Origin: Leptospira sp. WS60.C2
GTDB lineage: Bacteria > Spirochaetota > Leptospiria > Leptospirales > Leptospiraceae
Direction of reading: 5' to 3'
Assembly (NCBI RefSeq): GCF_040833955.1
Contig: NZ_CP162133.1
Location: 868,001 to 932,000 of the forward strand
Length of the DNA: 64,000 nt
Positions 16,901 to 26,263 of this stretch are shown piece after piece; within the stretch, counting starts at the first letter, position 1; every line of letters starts with the position of its first letter. A program made the position numbers and the translations under genes. The notes beneath the pieces were generated by a model. That model was not told where the DNA came from, made no database searches, and saw only the letters and a list, made by a program, of their open reading frames with translations.

Positions 16901-19900
16901 GTGTTCCTAGGTGAAGAATATCCGAATAAAAAAGTGATATCCGATTTAAATTTAAATTTAGGTAATAATTATTTTTTACTCAACAACTATCCTAAGGCGA
17001 ATGAAAGTTATCAGACAGTAGAAGAAAGTTCGAATGCAGTGTCTGTCAAAAATCGATTCGAAGGTTATAAACAAGAGGCAATCTATAGATTTAATTATGG
17101 CAAGTCTCTAATTTATCAGGGACAGTATAAAAAAGCATCTGAGCAGTTTTCTAAATCGATAGATATTTATTTCAAAAATGAATATTATCAATCGGTAAAT
17201 CAATATGCCCAGGATCCTAATTCGATCTCTCTTTCTCAGCTGAATTCTATTCGATCAAAATTGGCATTATTGTTTTCCCTTAGAGGTTTATCCGAGTTAG
17301 AGTCTGGACTTTTTGAGGAAGCAATTGTGTCCTTTCAAACTGCTATTGCTTATAACAAAGATGTGAAGTTTATTAGTCCTATCAATTTAGCAAACTATCT
17401 TGCCATAGCCTTTCAAAAAATGGGAAGGTTTCGAGATTCTTATCAAATGTTGGAATTAGCTGAAACTGAATATAAGTCCTCTAGTGAATCATTTTATACA
17501 AAATGGAAAAAATGGTCGTTGATGAATTCCATTATCGGTGATAATATCCGTGTCATCGGAGATGGACGTTTCCCGGGAGAATTTCCAAACGATTTTAAAT
17601 ATCTTTTAACTCTTGGTGTTCGCATAGAGAATCATATAGAACAAGAGGAGTATGTTTCTGCCTTAAATGAAATTCAAATACGAAATCAATTGATTGAATC
17701 CAAAGGATTAGATGGAACAATTATTGGTAAGAATATACTTGCGAAATCTCGTCAAGTCGAAGCACAAATTTATCAAAGAAGTATGAAGACAATAGAAGCT
17801 AACGAGCGCTATCGAGAATTGGTCGATACTTTGTTGAAATCTGCGTCCAATAGAGATTTAGAAAAAATATTTCATAACTACAGTTACTCCGTTTTTATGA
17901 TTCAAGAAGCTTCCGATCTCTCTTTGGATACAAAAAAAATCGTATTAAAAGAATTCTTTGATGATTTGACTTCTTGGAAAAATAGAGAACTTGGATCTTG
18001 CAAACAAACTCGTGAAACCTGTGAATCTAACTTTAGGATCATAAGTCCCAAATATGATCTACATTTTGGGATTGGTTTGTATTATTTGGCGATCCAATCC
18101 CAAATAGAAGGAAAAGAATATCTTCCTATTCTCTCTGAAGCAATTCCCTTATTGGAAAATCCTGGTTTAGTGGATCCAAAAATGATCGGTTTGTCAAATG
18201 ATCCTATCTCTAGGCAAACAAGAGTTCGAGTTCTTTTGAATCTATATTCCATTTATATGATGCTAGGTGATTACATAATGGCAGAGAAAAAGTGGAAAGA
18301 GACAATAGAATTAACTTATGAATTTCGATTGGATGAAGAAAAGTTTTGGTCAAATGTGATTCGTTCAAAATGGGAATTCCAAAAAGGCAAATTATCTGGA
18401 ACTTATGATCCATATCTGAAAGATGCATTTCAAGCGTATCAATCTAATTTGACAGTACGATTATTTACTCCAAAATCACGATTAGAAAACTTTGTAGAAA
18501 CTTACTCAGAAATGCAATTGCAGAAATCGTATCTTTCTTCTATTGTAAATATTTGGGAAAACTATAGAAGCTTAGAACTGTTTCGCGATTTATTTTCTGC
18601 ACAATTTGAATTTGAAGATTCTAAACTCAATTTATATTACCAAGATTTACTCAAATGGGTTAAATCGTATAAAAAAATCTCTAATCAAATCATTGAGAAA
18701 ACAATTAAACGGGAAGAATTACAATCAATTCTCAAGCAAGAAATAGAGGAGGTTGGAAAATTAAATTCACTTCTTGATCGAATCAAAAAAGTATCCGATG
18801 AAAGAAAGGCATTTTTTGAGCCGATACGACAATCCAATGATACGTTTCCAATGGAATGGAACGGTTATTTTCAAATGGGAGAAAAGATTCATCGTTTTTA
18901 TTTTCAAGATGGGAAAGCAATTTACCATCAATGTTCTTTAAACGGTGAGATTACTTCCTGTTTGCCAAACTTGAATGTTACGTATCCTCAAATCCAACTT
19001 CTCGGGAACAAACATTCGGGAGAATCGATTCTTCGTATCGTATCTGAATCTAAAAAACAATCGAATCACCCATCTATTATTTTCGATCGTAACCATCTCA
19101 ATCTTTTTGATGAACGAAATGAACGTCGTTTGAAATGGGTTACGGTATATGGTGGAAATCAAGATAGGTCAAAAGACCCACACATTCGCAATATAAGTGA
19201 TGGAAATTTAGGGATTTTGTTGTCAGATACTGACTATTTAATATCAAAACGGTCTTTGGATAAACAAACGAGTTTGTTTGGTGATCAACCTTCACAAGTA
19301 TTACCATTAAGAGAAATGTTTCAGGGAAGTGGATCCGAAGTTTCAATCGTTGGGTTGCCGTTTGATCAATTTCAAACCGCCAAACAATGGAAAAAAATCG
19401 GTTTAATCTATGAGATATTAAGATCCAAAAGAATTCAAAATATTGTCTCCATTGCTAATGGCAAAACGGACGATGATTCACCCAGAAAATTGGAAGACTT
19501 TGCAAAACAAAATCTTCAGTTTTTGATTGGGAACTGGAAACCTTATTCCATCACCACAGAAAACTTGACTCAAAAAGCTAAGTCGTTTATTGAAATTGGC
19601 TTTCAGAATGAAAAAACAAAAGAATTGTCTGAGGCATATGAGAATTATTATACCGCATCTACTTTGTTAGATGATAATAGTCCACTTCTGCCTAACTTAG
19701 AATTGCGGTTGGCAAGAATTAGGTCAGAGTTGTTCCCAAACATTTCGAAGCGATCCATCTTTAGGCCTCTTTGGAAAAAATACGAATCTTCCCCGTTTCA
19801 GAATCAGATACGCTATGAATATTTGGTTTCTTGTTTCTCTTCTAAAGAAAGGGAAGAGTGTGACTATAAATCATCTGATTTCATTGGTCCAGAAAGAGAT

Positions 19901-21931
19901 ACATTTCTTGGGGCATTAGAATTTTATTCTCAGTTGCGTAGTGGAAAGTTTAAAGATTTTAAATCGAAGTATTCGTTTCGTTCCAAAATTGAAACAGATG
20001 AAGATCCATTTTTGCAGGCGTATCGACTTGGAAGTTTATACATTCAAAACTACATGTTTGATGAAGCAGAAGAGGAATCAAAAAAACTTTCGAAATTTGC
20101 AAAAACTGCTAAGGAAAAAAATGTCTTAAAGAATCGAATGCTTGAGATATATTTTCACAAAGCATTTGTTTTCGGCGATAAAGATATTTATACGACAATG
20201 CTTAGTTCAACTTCTGCATATCACTATGGATTCAAAAAGGATTGGGTTCATTTTGATGAAAAAGTGTTATCGCGTGATTTTACAAAGTTTGGATACTCTG
20301 ATTCAATCTATGATTCGTATCGCCTTAGGTTGTATACGTCTTGGAAGGAACAGTTGCAGACTGGATATTTTGAAGTTTTATCTCTTACTCCGGAATATTT
20401 AACGAACGGTCAATCTGTCCTCACAAAACTTTCTCATTTGAATAGAACGTTATTATTCCATCTCATCCTTCGTTCGATTCCCTTCCAAAAAAATCAGGAA
20501 GTAATTTCTTTGTTTGAGTTATTACTTCAAATGGAGAAATCGGAAGGGAGAAATTATAGAGCTTTATTCTTTCAACTTGAATTGGCAAAGGCTCTTTATC
20601 TGAGGGGTGATTGGGAAATTGCAGAACAAATGTTTGTAAGAATTCAAAAGACACAAGGGGATTTAGGCGAGGGTAATTCCTTTTGGAATGAAAAATGGAA
20701 TGATTTCAAGTGGAAACGAGACTTTCTAAAAAATCAACCTGGAAAACAAATCTCAAGTTTAAATCCATTTTTCAAGGTTTACGAACTATCCAATACCAAA
20801 AAACCAGAGGAATATATATCAATCCTGAATGATTTTAATAAAAAAAATAGAAATGAGTTTTTAAGCCCAGAACTCAAATTAGAATATGAATTTTTGTTTT
20901 ATTTCCTTTTGCAAAGGTGTTTAGAAAAAAATAGTTCAGAAAGTTTTTTCGACTTAGCGATTGCAAGAGAGGTTTTTCGAAATACTTCAGAGCGTTTTTC
21001 AAAAGATGATTTGTATGTAAAACATATACCAAGTTTCGAGGTTTATTCTGAACGACTCAAAAAGAAAATGATCGGCAAACAGGAGTTTCACGGAATTGTT
21101 GATCTGGGGAAAAAGACGTATCTTTTAAGTTTTGCGCAAGGAAAATCTTTGGGTAGAGAATTATTCTCTGACAATAAGTTGATCTATCGTGAACTTGTAA
21201 AATACTTCCGTGCTTCTGAAAATGGTGGGCAAGAAGTGATATTACGTGAATCACTTGCCGATAAATACAGAACTAATCTCAGGTTGAACCAAAAAAATCG
21301 GCATTATGTATTTGCCGCTGGAATTCATTCTGTTGTTCCCTTGTCGATCCCTGATACTGAGTATTATGCGGTTGCTTCTGTGTCGGATTTTCTAATGAAT
21401 CCGAGTATCCGATTGAAAGAAATTTCTCCGAAGAAGCCTGCCGTTTCCTTACATAACTTTCGATCCTCTAAAGAAAATGAGGTTAGTGCAGGACTCATCC
21501 AATGGGAAACCAGTGGAACTAAAGATAGCGCTATGCCTTACCAAGTCAACTTTGCAGAATTGGGTTGGTGTTCCTTAAATTACCTTTGTTTAGATGGTGA
21601 GATTCTTTTTGGCCTGAAACAAAAATCAGGTGCCACAGCGATCGTATATGCTAACCAGAAGATAGGTTCTTCACTTCAGTTTACAAATGACTACAGTGGG
21701 ATAGCTTACTACTTGGCTCGGGAAAACAAAGGATTATTTGTCTTACATTCTGGAACACAAACAGGTGTGCACAATTTGTATTTTATTCGCCAATTTTTTC
21801 AAAATGAGGCATTGGAAAGACCATTACACATTCGATTGTTAGATGGTAAAAATGCTGCCAAATCACATTCGGTGGATGATCGGTATTGGATCGGATACAA
21901 GTTATTTACATCTGCAATGATCGAAGATTAA
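13991..21931 (+). CDS. Giant (2646 aa) lipoprotein with TolB-like propeller and TPR repeats
   Basis: ATG 13991 overlaps the previous stop (ATGA). Frame readings from GTG 13976 only add MGEIP. A lipoprotein signal ends VLNC (Cys22). Residues about 70-340 hold WD40/PD40-type repeats as in TolB (SPDGKYLVYVSEE, VWSPDGKRIYFVSDR, STDGLYIFFVS). From about 480 to 1500 there are many TPR-like helical pairs (GLFEEAIVSFQTAIAYNKD, KYLQYLAxA-style spacing). The last third has further TPR-like helices. Two segments there (around GLPFDQFQTAKQWKKIGLIY and AAGIHSVVPLSIPDTEYYAV) only faintly recall CHAT domains. It is probably an anchored periplasmic or outer-membrane scaffold. I know no characterised homologue. 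It is convergent with the next gene, and both stops share TTAA. Confidence 0.85.
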   Translation: MKFVQRLFFYPNFLCVLFVLNCALFQTKVKYSNVNFDYSAISKNYFSPTQSKPFPLTVQRGNNLYSSTTKDGRYLFYATDQKGNFDIWFRDLQSSIVVPITDNSFSETKPAISPDGKYLVYVSEEFDSEGDLVLLSIDMEEWIQEYLKGNRFINDSFVNLTNPPNKKGEYQKGIIDTDPVWSPDGKRIYFVSDRFTPGLPNLCFISLDTPKEIKQITNIGVTSPYVSTDGLYIFFVSYFEENKGEVYQIHLATGEIKRITNDRYLDFSPTIDNRLKNLYYSSIRKDTNGNGRLDERDHSLLIKKNLNTGEERVLSSGETSNFDVRYSNFNGGSILFSASYYNAINIYFIPENGSIPKQSNIKEQYQYSKTLSPGQSIESYFLALDSVELFFSEDPLFPIYEGQVAMLKYAALKRIGKTEDANVFLKNFKRKAEVDDNRFALVLIRWNDAKATGVNFNLVSEIEKIPEPKFTIDGEALLYHLYADQLEKEKKDMVAKEFLLRIYNSYPNYHQIDEIKRRLGGYDFNPDGYSLSKFHEEMIEAWEKEKLVFLKDNNHLFSNDRKRDLRYLLEDVIAKISEGKNSEFILSESNRILESTEAEKQPVFKKALMYLKAKALSDMRRYQESNVILDSIIPIPIQMDLEPPGKPSVFENREFMAEYKNPILLRANLLKYFNQKAAGNTSDALRNLKIYLEFYDPMLGVDLGSEDIKSAFFYFENKAVEFERIGDLLQSSFHYFFNNQNMFLVKTRNLYLDSLYKEYAIYYQRKMVDTIFSYGKKIREEEERALLNQLNILNKDNLNVIGNIANITSIVTDQELVRNIVNIKDFEKIEVLSGKALNWTELYYKQAVPRARPYLDLATLYGYSYYLINKYVTYESYYYSTGTMTDVRKAEILENFKRAELELRWIIFADPTHYDAYQLLGWLYQYVDLMKLQKDPRSGDVDFDTYESLYKKYFPDKNLEANIELYNQILVFLGEEYPNKKVISDLNLNLGNNYFLLNNYPKANESYQTVEESSNAVSVKNRFEGYKQEAIYRFNYGKSLIYQGQYKKASEQFSKSIDIYFKNEYYQSVNQYAQDPNSISLSQLNSIRSKLALLFSLRGLSELESGLFEEAIVSFQTAIAYNKDVKFISPINLANYLAIAFQKMGRFRDSYQMLELAETEYKSSSESFYTKWKKWSLMNSIIGDNIRVIGDGRFPGEFPNDFKYLLTLGVRIENHIEQEEYVSALNEIQIRNQLIESKGLDGTIIGKNILAKSRQVEAQIYQRSMKTIEANERYRELVDTLLKSASNRDLEKIFHNYSYSVFMIQEASDLSLDTKKIVLKEFFDDLTSWKNRELGSCKQTRETCESNFRIISPKYDLHFGIGLYYLAIQSQIEGKEYLPILSEAIPLLENPGLVDPKMIGLSNDPISRQTRVRVLLNLYSIYMMLGDYIMAEKKWKETIELTYEFRLDEEKFWSNVIRSKWEFQKGKLSGTYDPYLKDAFQAYQSNLTVRLFTPKSRLENFVETYSEMQLQKSYLSSIVNIWENYRSLELFRDLFSAQFEFEDSKLNLYYQDLLKWVKSYKKISNQIIEKTIKREELQSILKQEIEEVGKLNSLLDRIKKVSDERKAFFEPIRQSNDTFPMEWNGYFQMGEKIHRFYFQDGKAIYHQCSLNGEITSCLPNLNVTYPQIQLLGNKHSGESILRIVSESKKQSNHPSIIFDRNHLNLFDERNERRLKWVTVYGGNQDRSKDPHIRNISDGNLGILLSDTDYLISKRSLDKQTSLFGDQPSQVLPLREMFQGSGSEVSIVGLPFDQFQTAKQWKKIGLIYEILRSKRIQNIVSIANGKTDDDSPRKLEDFAKQNLQFLIGNWKPYSITTENLTQKAKSFIEIGFQNEKTKELSEAYENYYTASTLLDDNSPLLPNLELRLARIRSELFPNISKRSIFRPLWKKYESSPFQNQIRYEYLVSCFSSKEREECDYKSSDFIGPERDTFLGALEFYSQLRSGKFKDFKSKYSFRSKIETDEDPFLQAYRLGSLYIQNYMFDEAEEESKKLSKFAKTAKEKNVLKNRMLEIYFHKAFVFGDKDIYTTMLSSTSAYHYGFKKDWVHFDEKVLSRDFTKFGYSDSIYDSYRLRLYTSWKEQLQTGYFEVLSLTPEYLTNGQSVLTKLSHLNRTLLFHLILRSIPFQKNQEVISLFELLLQMEKSEGRNYRALFFQLELAKALYLRGDWEIAEQMFVRIQKTQGDLGEGNSFWNEKWNDFKWKRDFLKNQPGKQISSLNPFFKVYELSNTKKPEEYISILNDFNKKNRNEFLSPELKLEYEFLFYFLLQRCLEKNSSESFFDLAIAREVFRNTSERFSKDDLYVKHIPSFEVYSERLKKKMIGKQEFHGIVDLGKKTYLLSFAQGKSLGRELFSDNKLIYRELVKYFRASENGGQEVILRESLADKYRTNLRLNQKNRHYVFAAGIHSVVPLSIPDTEYYAVASVSDFLMNPSIRLKEISPKKPAVSLHNFRSSKENEVSAGLIQWETSGTKDSAMPYQVNFAELGWCSLNYLCLDGEILFGLKQKSGATAIVYANQKIGSSLQFTNDYSGIAYYLARENKGLFVLHSGTQTGVHNLYFIRQFFQNEALERPLHIRLLDGKNAAKSHSVDDRYWIGYKLFTSAMIED

Positions 21932-22959
21932 GGGGTTTTGTTTAGAAACTCCTTTCGTTTTACCTCTGGTAATTCAAAAAGTTTTTTCACTTCTTTGTGA
22001 AAGTTTGATAGATTTCGATTTGAAGTTTCAAAAAGATTGAGAAAACTCACTTCTCCAGAATGGTAACGGAGTGCCCCTAAAAAATCCTCATTATTCCAAT
22101 CTCTTGCTAAAAATTCTTTCGATTTTTCTTCTGGGACTAATTCATCTTCGATCACTTTGTTCTTAAATTGAAGGATGATTGTTTTTTTTAATTCTAGTTT
22201 TGTTTTTTTGTCTTTTTCGCTCGCATATACCTCTTTGAGAAGGTCTGCGTATTGTTTGAGAAGGTGAATGGTTGTTTCCCTTTTCTTTTTTTCCCGTTTG
22301 AATTTTTCTAAGTGTAGGCTTGCGTTGCCTTCCTTATGGATATAAAAACGTTCCGTTCCAATTTCCTCTACAAAACTTGCATAAGATTCGTTTAAGGTTG
22401 TGTCGCCTGGAAGATAAACAGTGGCATGAGCCATTTCATGTATGACTAGTCCCACCAAACGATGGTCAGGCCAATTAAGTTGTGGTGATAATACTGGATC
22501 AGAAAACCACCCTAATGTGGAATAGCCACCAATGGCACGAACACGAGTATCATATCCTTTTTCTTTTAATTCAGTTTCAAGTTCCAGTGCCATTTCTTTA
22601 TCAAAAAAACCTTTGTAAGGAACTGTACCAGCAATGGGGAACCACCAAGTGTAAGATTTTAGTGCTAAAGCTTCTGAGGCACTTACATTCCAGCCTATCT
22701 CTTCACGATTTAATTTTGTGAAGTATTCAAAACCACCACTTTCGTTTAGCGCTAGTTCCTCGATGGCAAAATTGCGTACTTCACGGATGAGTCTAAGTTT
22801 TTCTTTTGTTTTGGCATCTAGATGGGGTTTGTTGAGAACTGTTTCAATTTTTTCCCTGCCTAAAATGATTGCAGATTGTTCCTTCCCTAAATGGTATAAA
22901 TACGGTAAACACCCATTGAGAACCAATGGAAAGCATAAGATTGTTACTATTGATTTCAT
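21928..22959 (-). CDS. Predicted lipoprotein aminopeptidase/zincin with HEMAH motif
   Basis: ATG 22959 is preferred over the upstream frame start at 23031 because it yields a lipoprotein signal ending LNGC. The mature protein has YTWWFPIAGTVPYKGFF, GYSTLGWFSDPVL and the metal site VIHEMAHATVY. A downstream NESYASFVEE glutamate probably supplies the third ligand. This set of motifs matches the predicted aminopeptidase family Pfam Aminopep (PF10023). The C-terminal half is rich in charged helices. Enzymatic activity is family-level prediction only. The product would be anchored in the periplasm. The gene is divergent from the HtrA-like gene with 57 bases between starts. Confidence 0.8.
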   Translation of the reverse strand: MKSIVTILCFPLVLNGCLPYLYHLGKEQSAIILGREKIETVLNKPHLDAKTKEKLRLIREVRNFAIEELALNESGGFEYFTKLNREEIGWNVSASEALALKSYTWWFPIAGTVPYKGFFDKEMALELETELKEKGYDTRVRAIGGYSTLGWFSDPVLSPQLNWPDHRLVGLVIHEMAHATVYLPGDTTLNESYASFVEEIGTERFYIHKEGNASLHLEKFKREKKKRETTIHLLKQYADLLKEVYASEKDKKTKLELKKTIILQFKNKVIEDELVPEEKSKEFLARDWNNEDFLGALRYHSGEVSFLNLFETSNRNLSNFHKEVKKLFELPEVKRKEFLNKTP

Positions 22960-23016
22960 CTTTTTGGTTCGACACGGAAGGGGAATCGGCAAAAGTGGAA
23001 GGGGTTTTGGCATTCT

Positions 23017-24144
23017 ATGGAAAGAAAACATTCGATTCCGCCTGTCGTCTACATTAACTTTGCCCTAGTCTTTGTACTTTTATTTGCTATTTTTTTTCCT
23101 GAGATTCGATCCGCTGTCACCAAACTGTTTTCCTCTCCCAAACCGATCTCAGCAAGCAAACAAAGCCAAGCCATTCAAATCCAATCAAGCTTTCGGAATG
23201 TTTACCGTGAAGCACAGCAGTTTGTTGTGTCCATTCGCACTAAAAAAACGGAGATGATCTTTCATCCATATGCGTTTGGCGAAAGTAGGGAAGACCGAAT
23301 CTCTTCGATTGGAAGTGGGTTCATCATTGATGAACGTGGATTTGTGGTAACGAATTACCATGTCATCAAAAATGCAGAAATCATCGAAATCATCATGTCT
23401 GACGGTCGCATTTTTCCTGCTCGTTATGTGGGAAGCCACGAACGTGCCGACATTGCTCTTTTGAAAATCCCAAGTGAGGATAAATTTGCACCGGCATTCC
23501 TTGGCAATTCAGATGAAATTGAGGTGGGAGACTGGGCCATTGCTGTTGGTTCTCCCTACGGATTAGAAAAAACGTTCACAGTGGGAGTGGTTTCTGCAAA
23601 ATCCCGTGAGGACTTGGATGAGACTGGTCAAACCCATATCCAAACCGATACGGCAATTAACCCAGGTTCTAGTGGTGGACCACTCCTCAATATTTATGGA
23701 GAAGTGATTGGGATCAACCGGATGATTCGTTCCTCCAGTGGTGCGAGTGCCGGCATTGGGTTTGCCATCCCCATCAATTATGCCAAACGAGTGCTTCGCC
23801 AAATTGAACAAAATGTCGGACAAAACATACGTCCCGCGACCCTTGGAGTGATGGCAACAACCCCTCTTCCTGACCATAGGCGATCCCTAGGGATCCCCAA
23901 TGAGGCAATTGGAGTCCTTGTCTATGACATTGAGCCCAATTCCGCAGCGGAAAAAGGCGGGCTTCGCCGGTACGACTTCATTGAAGGGGCAAATGGGCTT
24001 GCGATCCGTCATATCAATGATTTGAGAGAACAAGTTGGACTTGTTGGTCTCGGAGGCGTCTTACGGTTGAAGATATTGAGGGATACCCAAGAGATGGAAT
24101 TATCGATCCCTTTGGTCGAAGCAGCCTACCAAAAAGGCAAATAA
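23017..24144 (+). CDS. HtrA/DegP-like serine protease, membrane-anchored, one PDZ domain
   Basis: 375 aa with an N-terminal membrane anchor (about 9-28). The trypsin-like domain has the full catalytic triad: His115 in TNYHVI, Asp145 in HERADIALLK and Ser219 in NPGSSGGPL. A C-terminal PDZ domain (about 270-370) contains IGVLVYDIEPNSAAEKGGL. The layout is that of DegS/HhoB-type proteases, which degrade or sense misfolded envelope proteins. Which of these roles it plays cannot be told. A short gap of 4 bases separates it from the aminotransferase gene, suggesting cotranscription. Confidence 0.92.
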   Translation: MERKHSIPPVVYINFALVFVLLFAIFFPEIRSAVTKLFSSPKPISASKQSQAIQIQSSFRNVYREAQQFVVSIRTKKTEMIFHPYAFGESREDRISSIGSGFIIDERGFVVTNYHVIKNAEIIEIIMSDGRIFPARYVGSHERADIALLKIPSEDKFAPAFLGNSDEIEVGDWAIAVGSPYGLEKTFTVGVVSAKSREDLDETGQTHIQTDTAINPGSSGGPLLNIYGEVIGINRMIRSSSGASAGIGFAIPINYAKRVLRQIEQNVGQNIRPATLGVMATTPLPDHRRSLGIPNEAIGVLVYDIEPNSAAEKGGLRRYDFIEGANGLAIRHINDLREQVGLVGLGGVLRLKILRDTQEMELSIPLVEAAYQKGK

Positions 24145-24148
24145 ATTT

Positions 24149-25450
24149 ATGAGAAGAAATATAGTCCATTCGGGTGCAGATGCACTTATTTACGAAATTC
24201 GCCAGATTGTGGCACTTGCCAAACAAATCGAAGCGATGGGTGTACCGATTACCTGGGAAAACATCGGGGATCCCATTCAAAAAGGGGAAAGTATTCCTAC
24301 TTGGATGAAAGACATTGTCAGTGGACTTGTGAACCAAAATAAATCCTGGGCCTATACGGCAACCCAAGGTGATGAAACCACTCGTAAATTTTTAGCTCAA
24401 AAAGTAAATGAGAGAGGTGGTGCACAAATCACTTCGGAAGACATTTTATTTTTTAACGGCCTAGGTGATGCTGTTGCAAAAATCTTTGGTTTTATGAGAA
24501 GAGAAGCAAGGATTCTTGGACCTTCTCCCGCCTATTCCACGTTATCCTCAGCAGAAGCCGCTCACTCTGGTTACGAACATTTAACTTATGAATTAAATCC
24601 AAACAACGATTGGATGCCAGACTTGGAAGACATTGAAAACAAAGTAAAATACAATGATTCCATAGCGGGCATCCTACTTATCAATCCAGACAATCCTACC
24701 GGTGCAGTGTATCCAAAAGAGATCATGCGAGAGATTGTCAAAATTTGTGAAAAGTATGATATCATCCTCATTTGTGATGAAACGTATGCTCATGTTAATT
24801 ATTCGGAATGGGGAAGTATCCATTTATCAGAAGTGATTGGCGATAAAGTTTGCGGATTTGCGCTTCGTTCCATTTCAAAAGAATTTCCATGGCCAGGTGC
24901 TCGTTGTGGATGGTTAGAAGTCTTTAATCGAAAAAATGATCCGACCTTTGAACGTTACATTAAATCATTATTAGATGCAAAAATGTTGGAAGTTTGCTCG
25001 ACAACTTTGCCACAACTTTCGATTCCACTTGTATACTCCCATCCAGAATTTTTAAATCATCTAAAGTTTAGAAATCAAAAGTTCAAAAAAAGAGCAGAAA
25101 AAGCGACGCAGATGTTGTCTGGTATCCCTGGAGTCAAAGTGATCCAACCCAAAGGTGCTTTTTACTTAACAGTTCTTTTCGAAGACAATGTTTTAAAATC
25201 ACATATGACCTTGCCAATCCCAAACGAAAAAGTCAAAAATTTTGTCGCACCGCTCATGGATAAAGCGGCACTTGATAGAAGATTCGTTTTGCATTTGTTA
25301 GCTTCTGCTGGGATTTGTGTGGTGCCTCTAAGTTCATTCTGTTGCAGTCGTAATGGATTTAGAGTCACTTTGCTTGAGGAAGATGAAGCAAAGTTTGAAT
25401 GGATTTATCAGACTTTAGCAGATAATATGAAGAAGTACTTAGCATCGTAA
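24149..25450 (+). CDS. PLP-dependent aminotransferase, class I/II
   Basis: The 433-aa protein has the fold-type I motifs: LINPDNPTG (Asn182 side), ICDETYAHVNY (Asp210, Tyr213), the PLP lysine Lys244 in SISKEFPWPG and the cofactor arginine in GARCGW. The sequence resembles aspartate/alanine-type aminotransferases but is longer than AspC, with an insertion of about 30 residues after the small-domain start (LKSHMTLPIPNEKVKNFV). Substrate unknown. murI begins immediately after its stop (25451). Confidence 0.9.
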   Translation: MRRNIVHSGADALIYEIRQIVALAKQIEAMGVPITWENIGDPIQKGESIPTWMKDIVSGLVNQNKSWAYTATQGDETTRKFLAQKVNERGGAQITSEDILFFNGLGDAVAKIFGFMRREARILGPSPAYSTLSSAEAAHSGYEHLTYELNPNNDWMPDLEDIENKVKYNDSIAGILLINPDNPTGAVYPKEIMREIVKICEKYDIILICDETYAHVNYSEWGSIHLSEVIGDKVCGFALRSISKEFPWPGARCGWLEVFNRKNDPTFERYIKSLLDAKMLEVCSTTLPQLSIPLVYSHPEFLNHLKFRNQKFKKRAEKATQMLSGIPGVKVIQPKGAFYLTVLFEDNVLKSHMTLPIPNEKVKNFVAPLMDKAALDRRFVLHLLASAGICVVPLSSFCCSRNGFRVTLLEEDEAKFEWIYQTLADNMKKYLAS

Positions 25451-26263
25451 ATGAATTCTCGCGGTAGATACAAAATTGGTGTGTTTGATTCAGGTTTAGG
25501 TGGACTTTCTGTTTTACGTACATTATGGAAAGAAACATCAAATATCGATTACATATATTTTGGTGATCTGGTTCATGCACCTTATGGGCAAAAAACAAAA
25601 GAAGAAGTATTAGAGCTTTCACAAAACGTTTTTGAGTATCTGATCGAAAAGGATTGTGAAGCGGTATTGTTTGCTTGTAATACTGCCACGTCTGCCGCTG
25701 CCGATTTTTTAAGAAAACAACACTCCATTCCTATTTTTGGAATGGAGCCTGCCGTTAAACCGGCGTTACTTGAAAACCCTGGTGGAAAGGTTGCTGTATT
25801 TGCAACAGAATTGACTCTCAAAGAAGAGAAGTTTAAAAATTTAGTCTCGGATCTTGCCAATGGTTCGGCAATTTTGTCGGTCCCATGTGAAGGATTGGCA
25901 AAATTAATCGATTCAGATCAGTGGGAAGACGCCTGGGATTTTTTAGATGCAAAGATAAAATCGACTCAAAATGAAACAAATGTGATTGTTTTAGGTTGTA
26001 CTCATTATGTGTTTCTCAAAGAAAGAATTCATTACCATTATCCACAGATGAAAGTATACGACGGTAACCTTGGGACCGCGTTGCATATTAAAAAAATCTT
26101 ACAATTACCCGATGGTGGGCAAGAGAATAAAAATCAACTCGATATCTTATTGAATACTTCTGACTCGGATTACGTCCACCTAGCAGGAAGAATTGCAAAG
26201 ACCATTACTCCGAATCACACCTTATCTCTCATTAATACCACTATAGGAAAACTCCATGTCTAA
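25451..26263 (+). CDS. murI: Glutamate racemase
   Basis: The 270-aa enzyme interconverts L- and D-glutamate for peptidoglycan. It carries VFDSGLGGLSVL (Asp13, Ser14), YFGDLVHAPYG, the two catalytic cysteines Cys76 in ACNTATS and Cys183 in LGCTHY, and His185. Length is standard. The ATG follows the aminotransferase stop without a gap. Its 3' end overlaps purM by 8 bases, so translation of the two is probably coupled. Confidence 0.95.
   Translation: MNSRGRYKIGVFDSGLGGLSVLRTLWKETSNIDYIYFGDLVHAPYGQKTKEEVLELSQNVFEYLIEKDCEAVLFACNTATSAAADFLRKQHSIPIFGMEPAVKPALLENPGGKVAVFATELTLKEEKFKNLVSDLANGSAILSVPCEGLAKLIDSDQWEDAWDFLDAKIKSTQNETNVIVLGCTHYVFLKERIHYHYPQMKVYDGNLGTALHIKKILQLPDGGQENKNQLDILLNTSDSDYVHLAGRIAKTITPNHTLSLINTTIGKLHV

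Noticed and set aside
20463..21254. Short minus-strand frames inside the giant lipoprotein gene
   Set aside because: The + strand frame is uninterrupted over 7.9 kb with consistent repeat structure; the opposing frames are too short and lack any signal.
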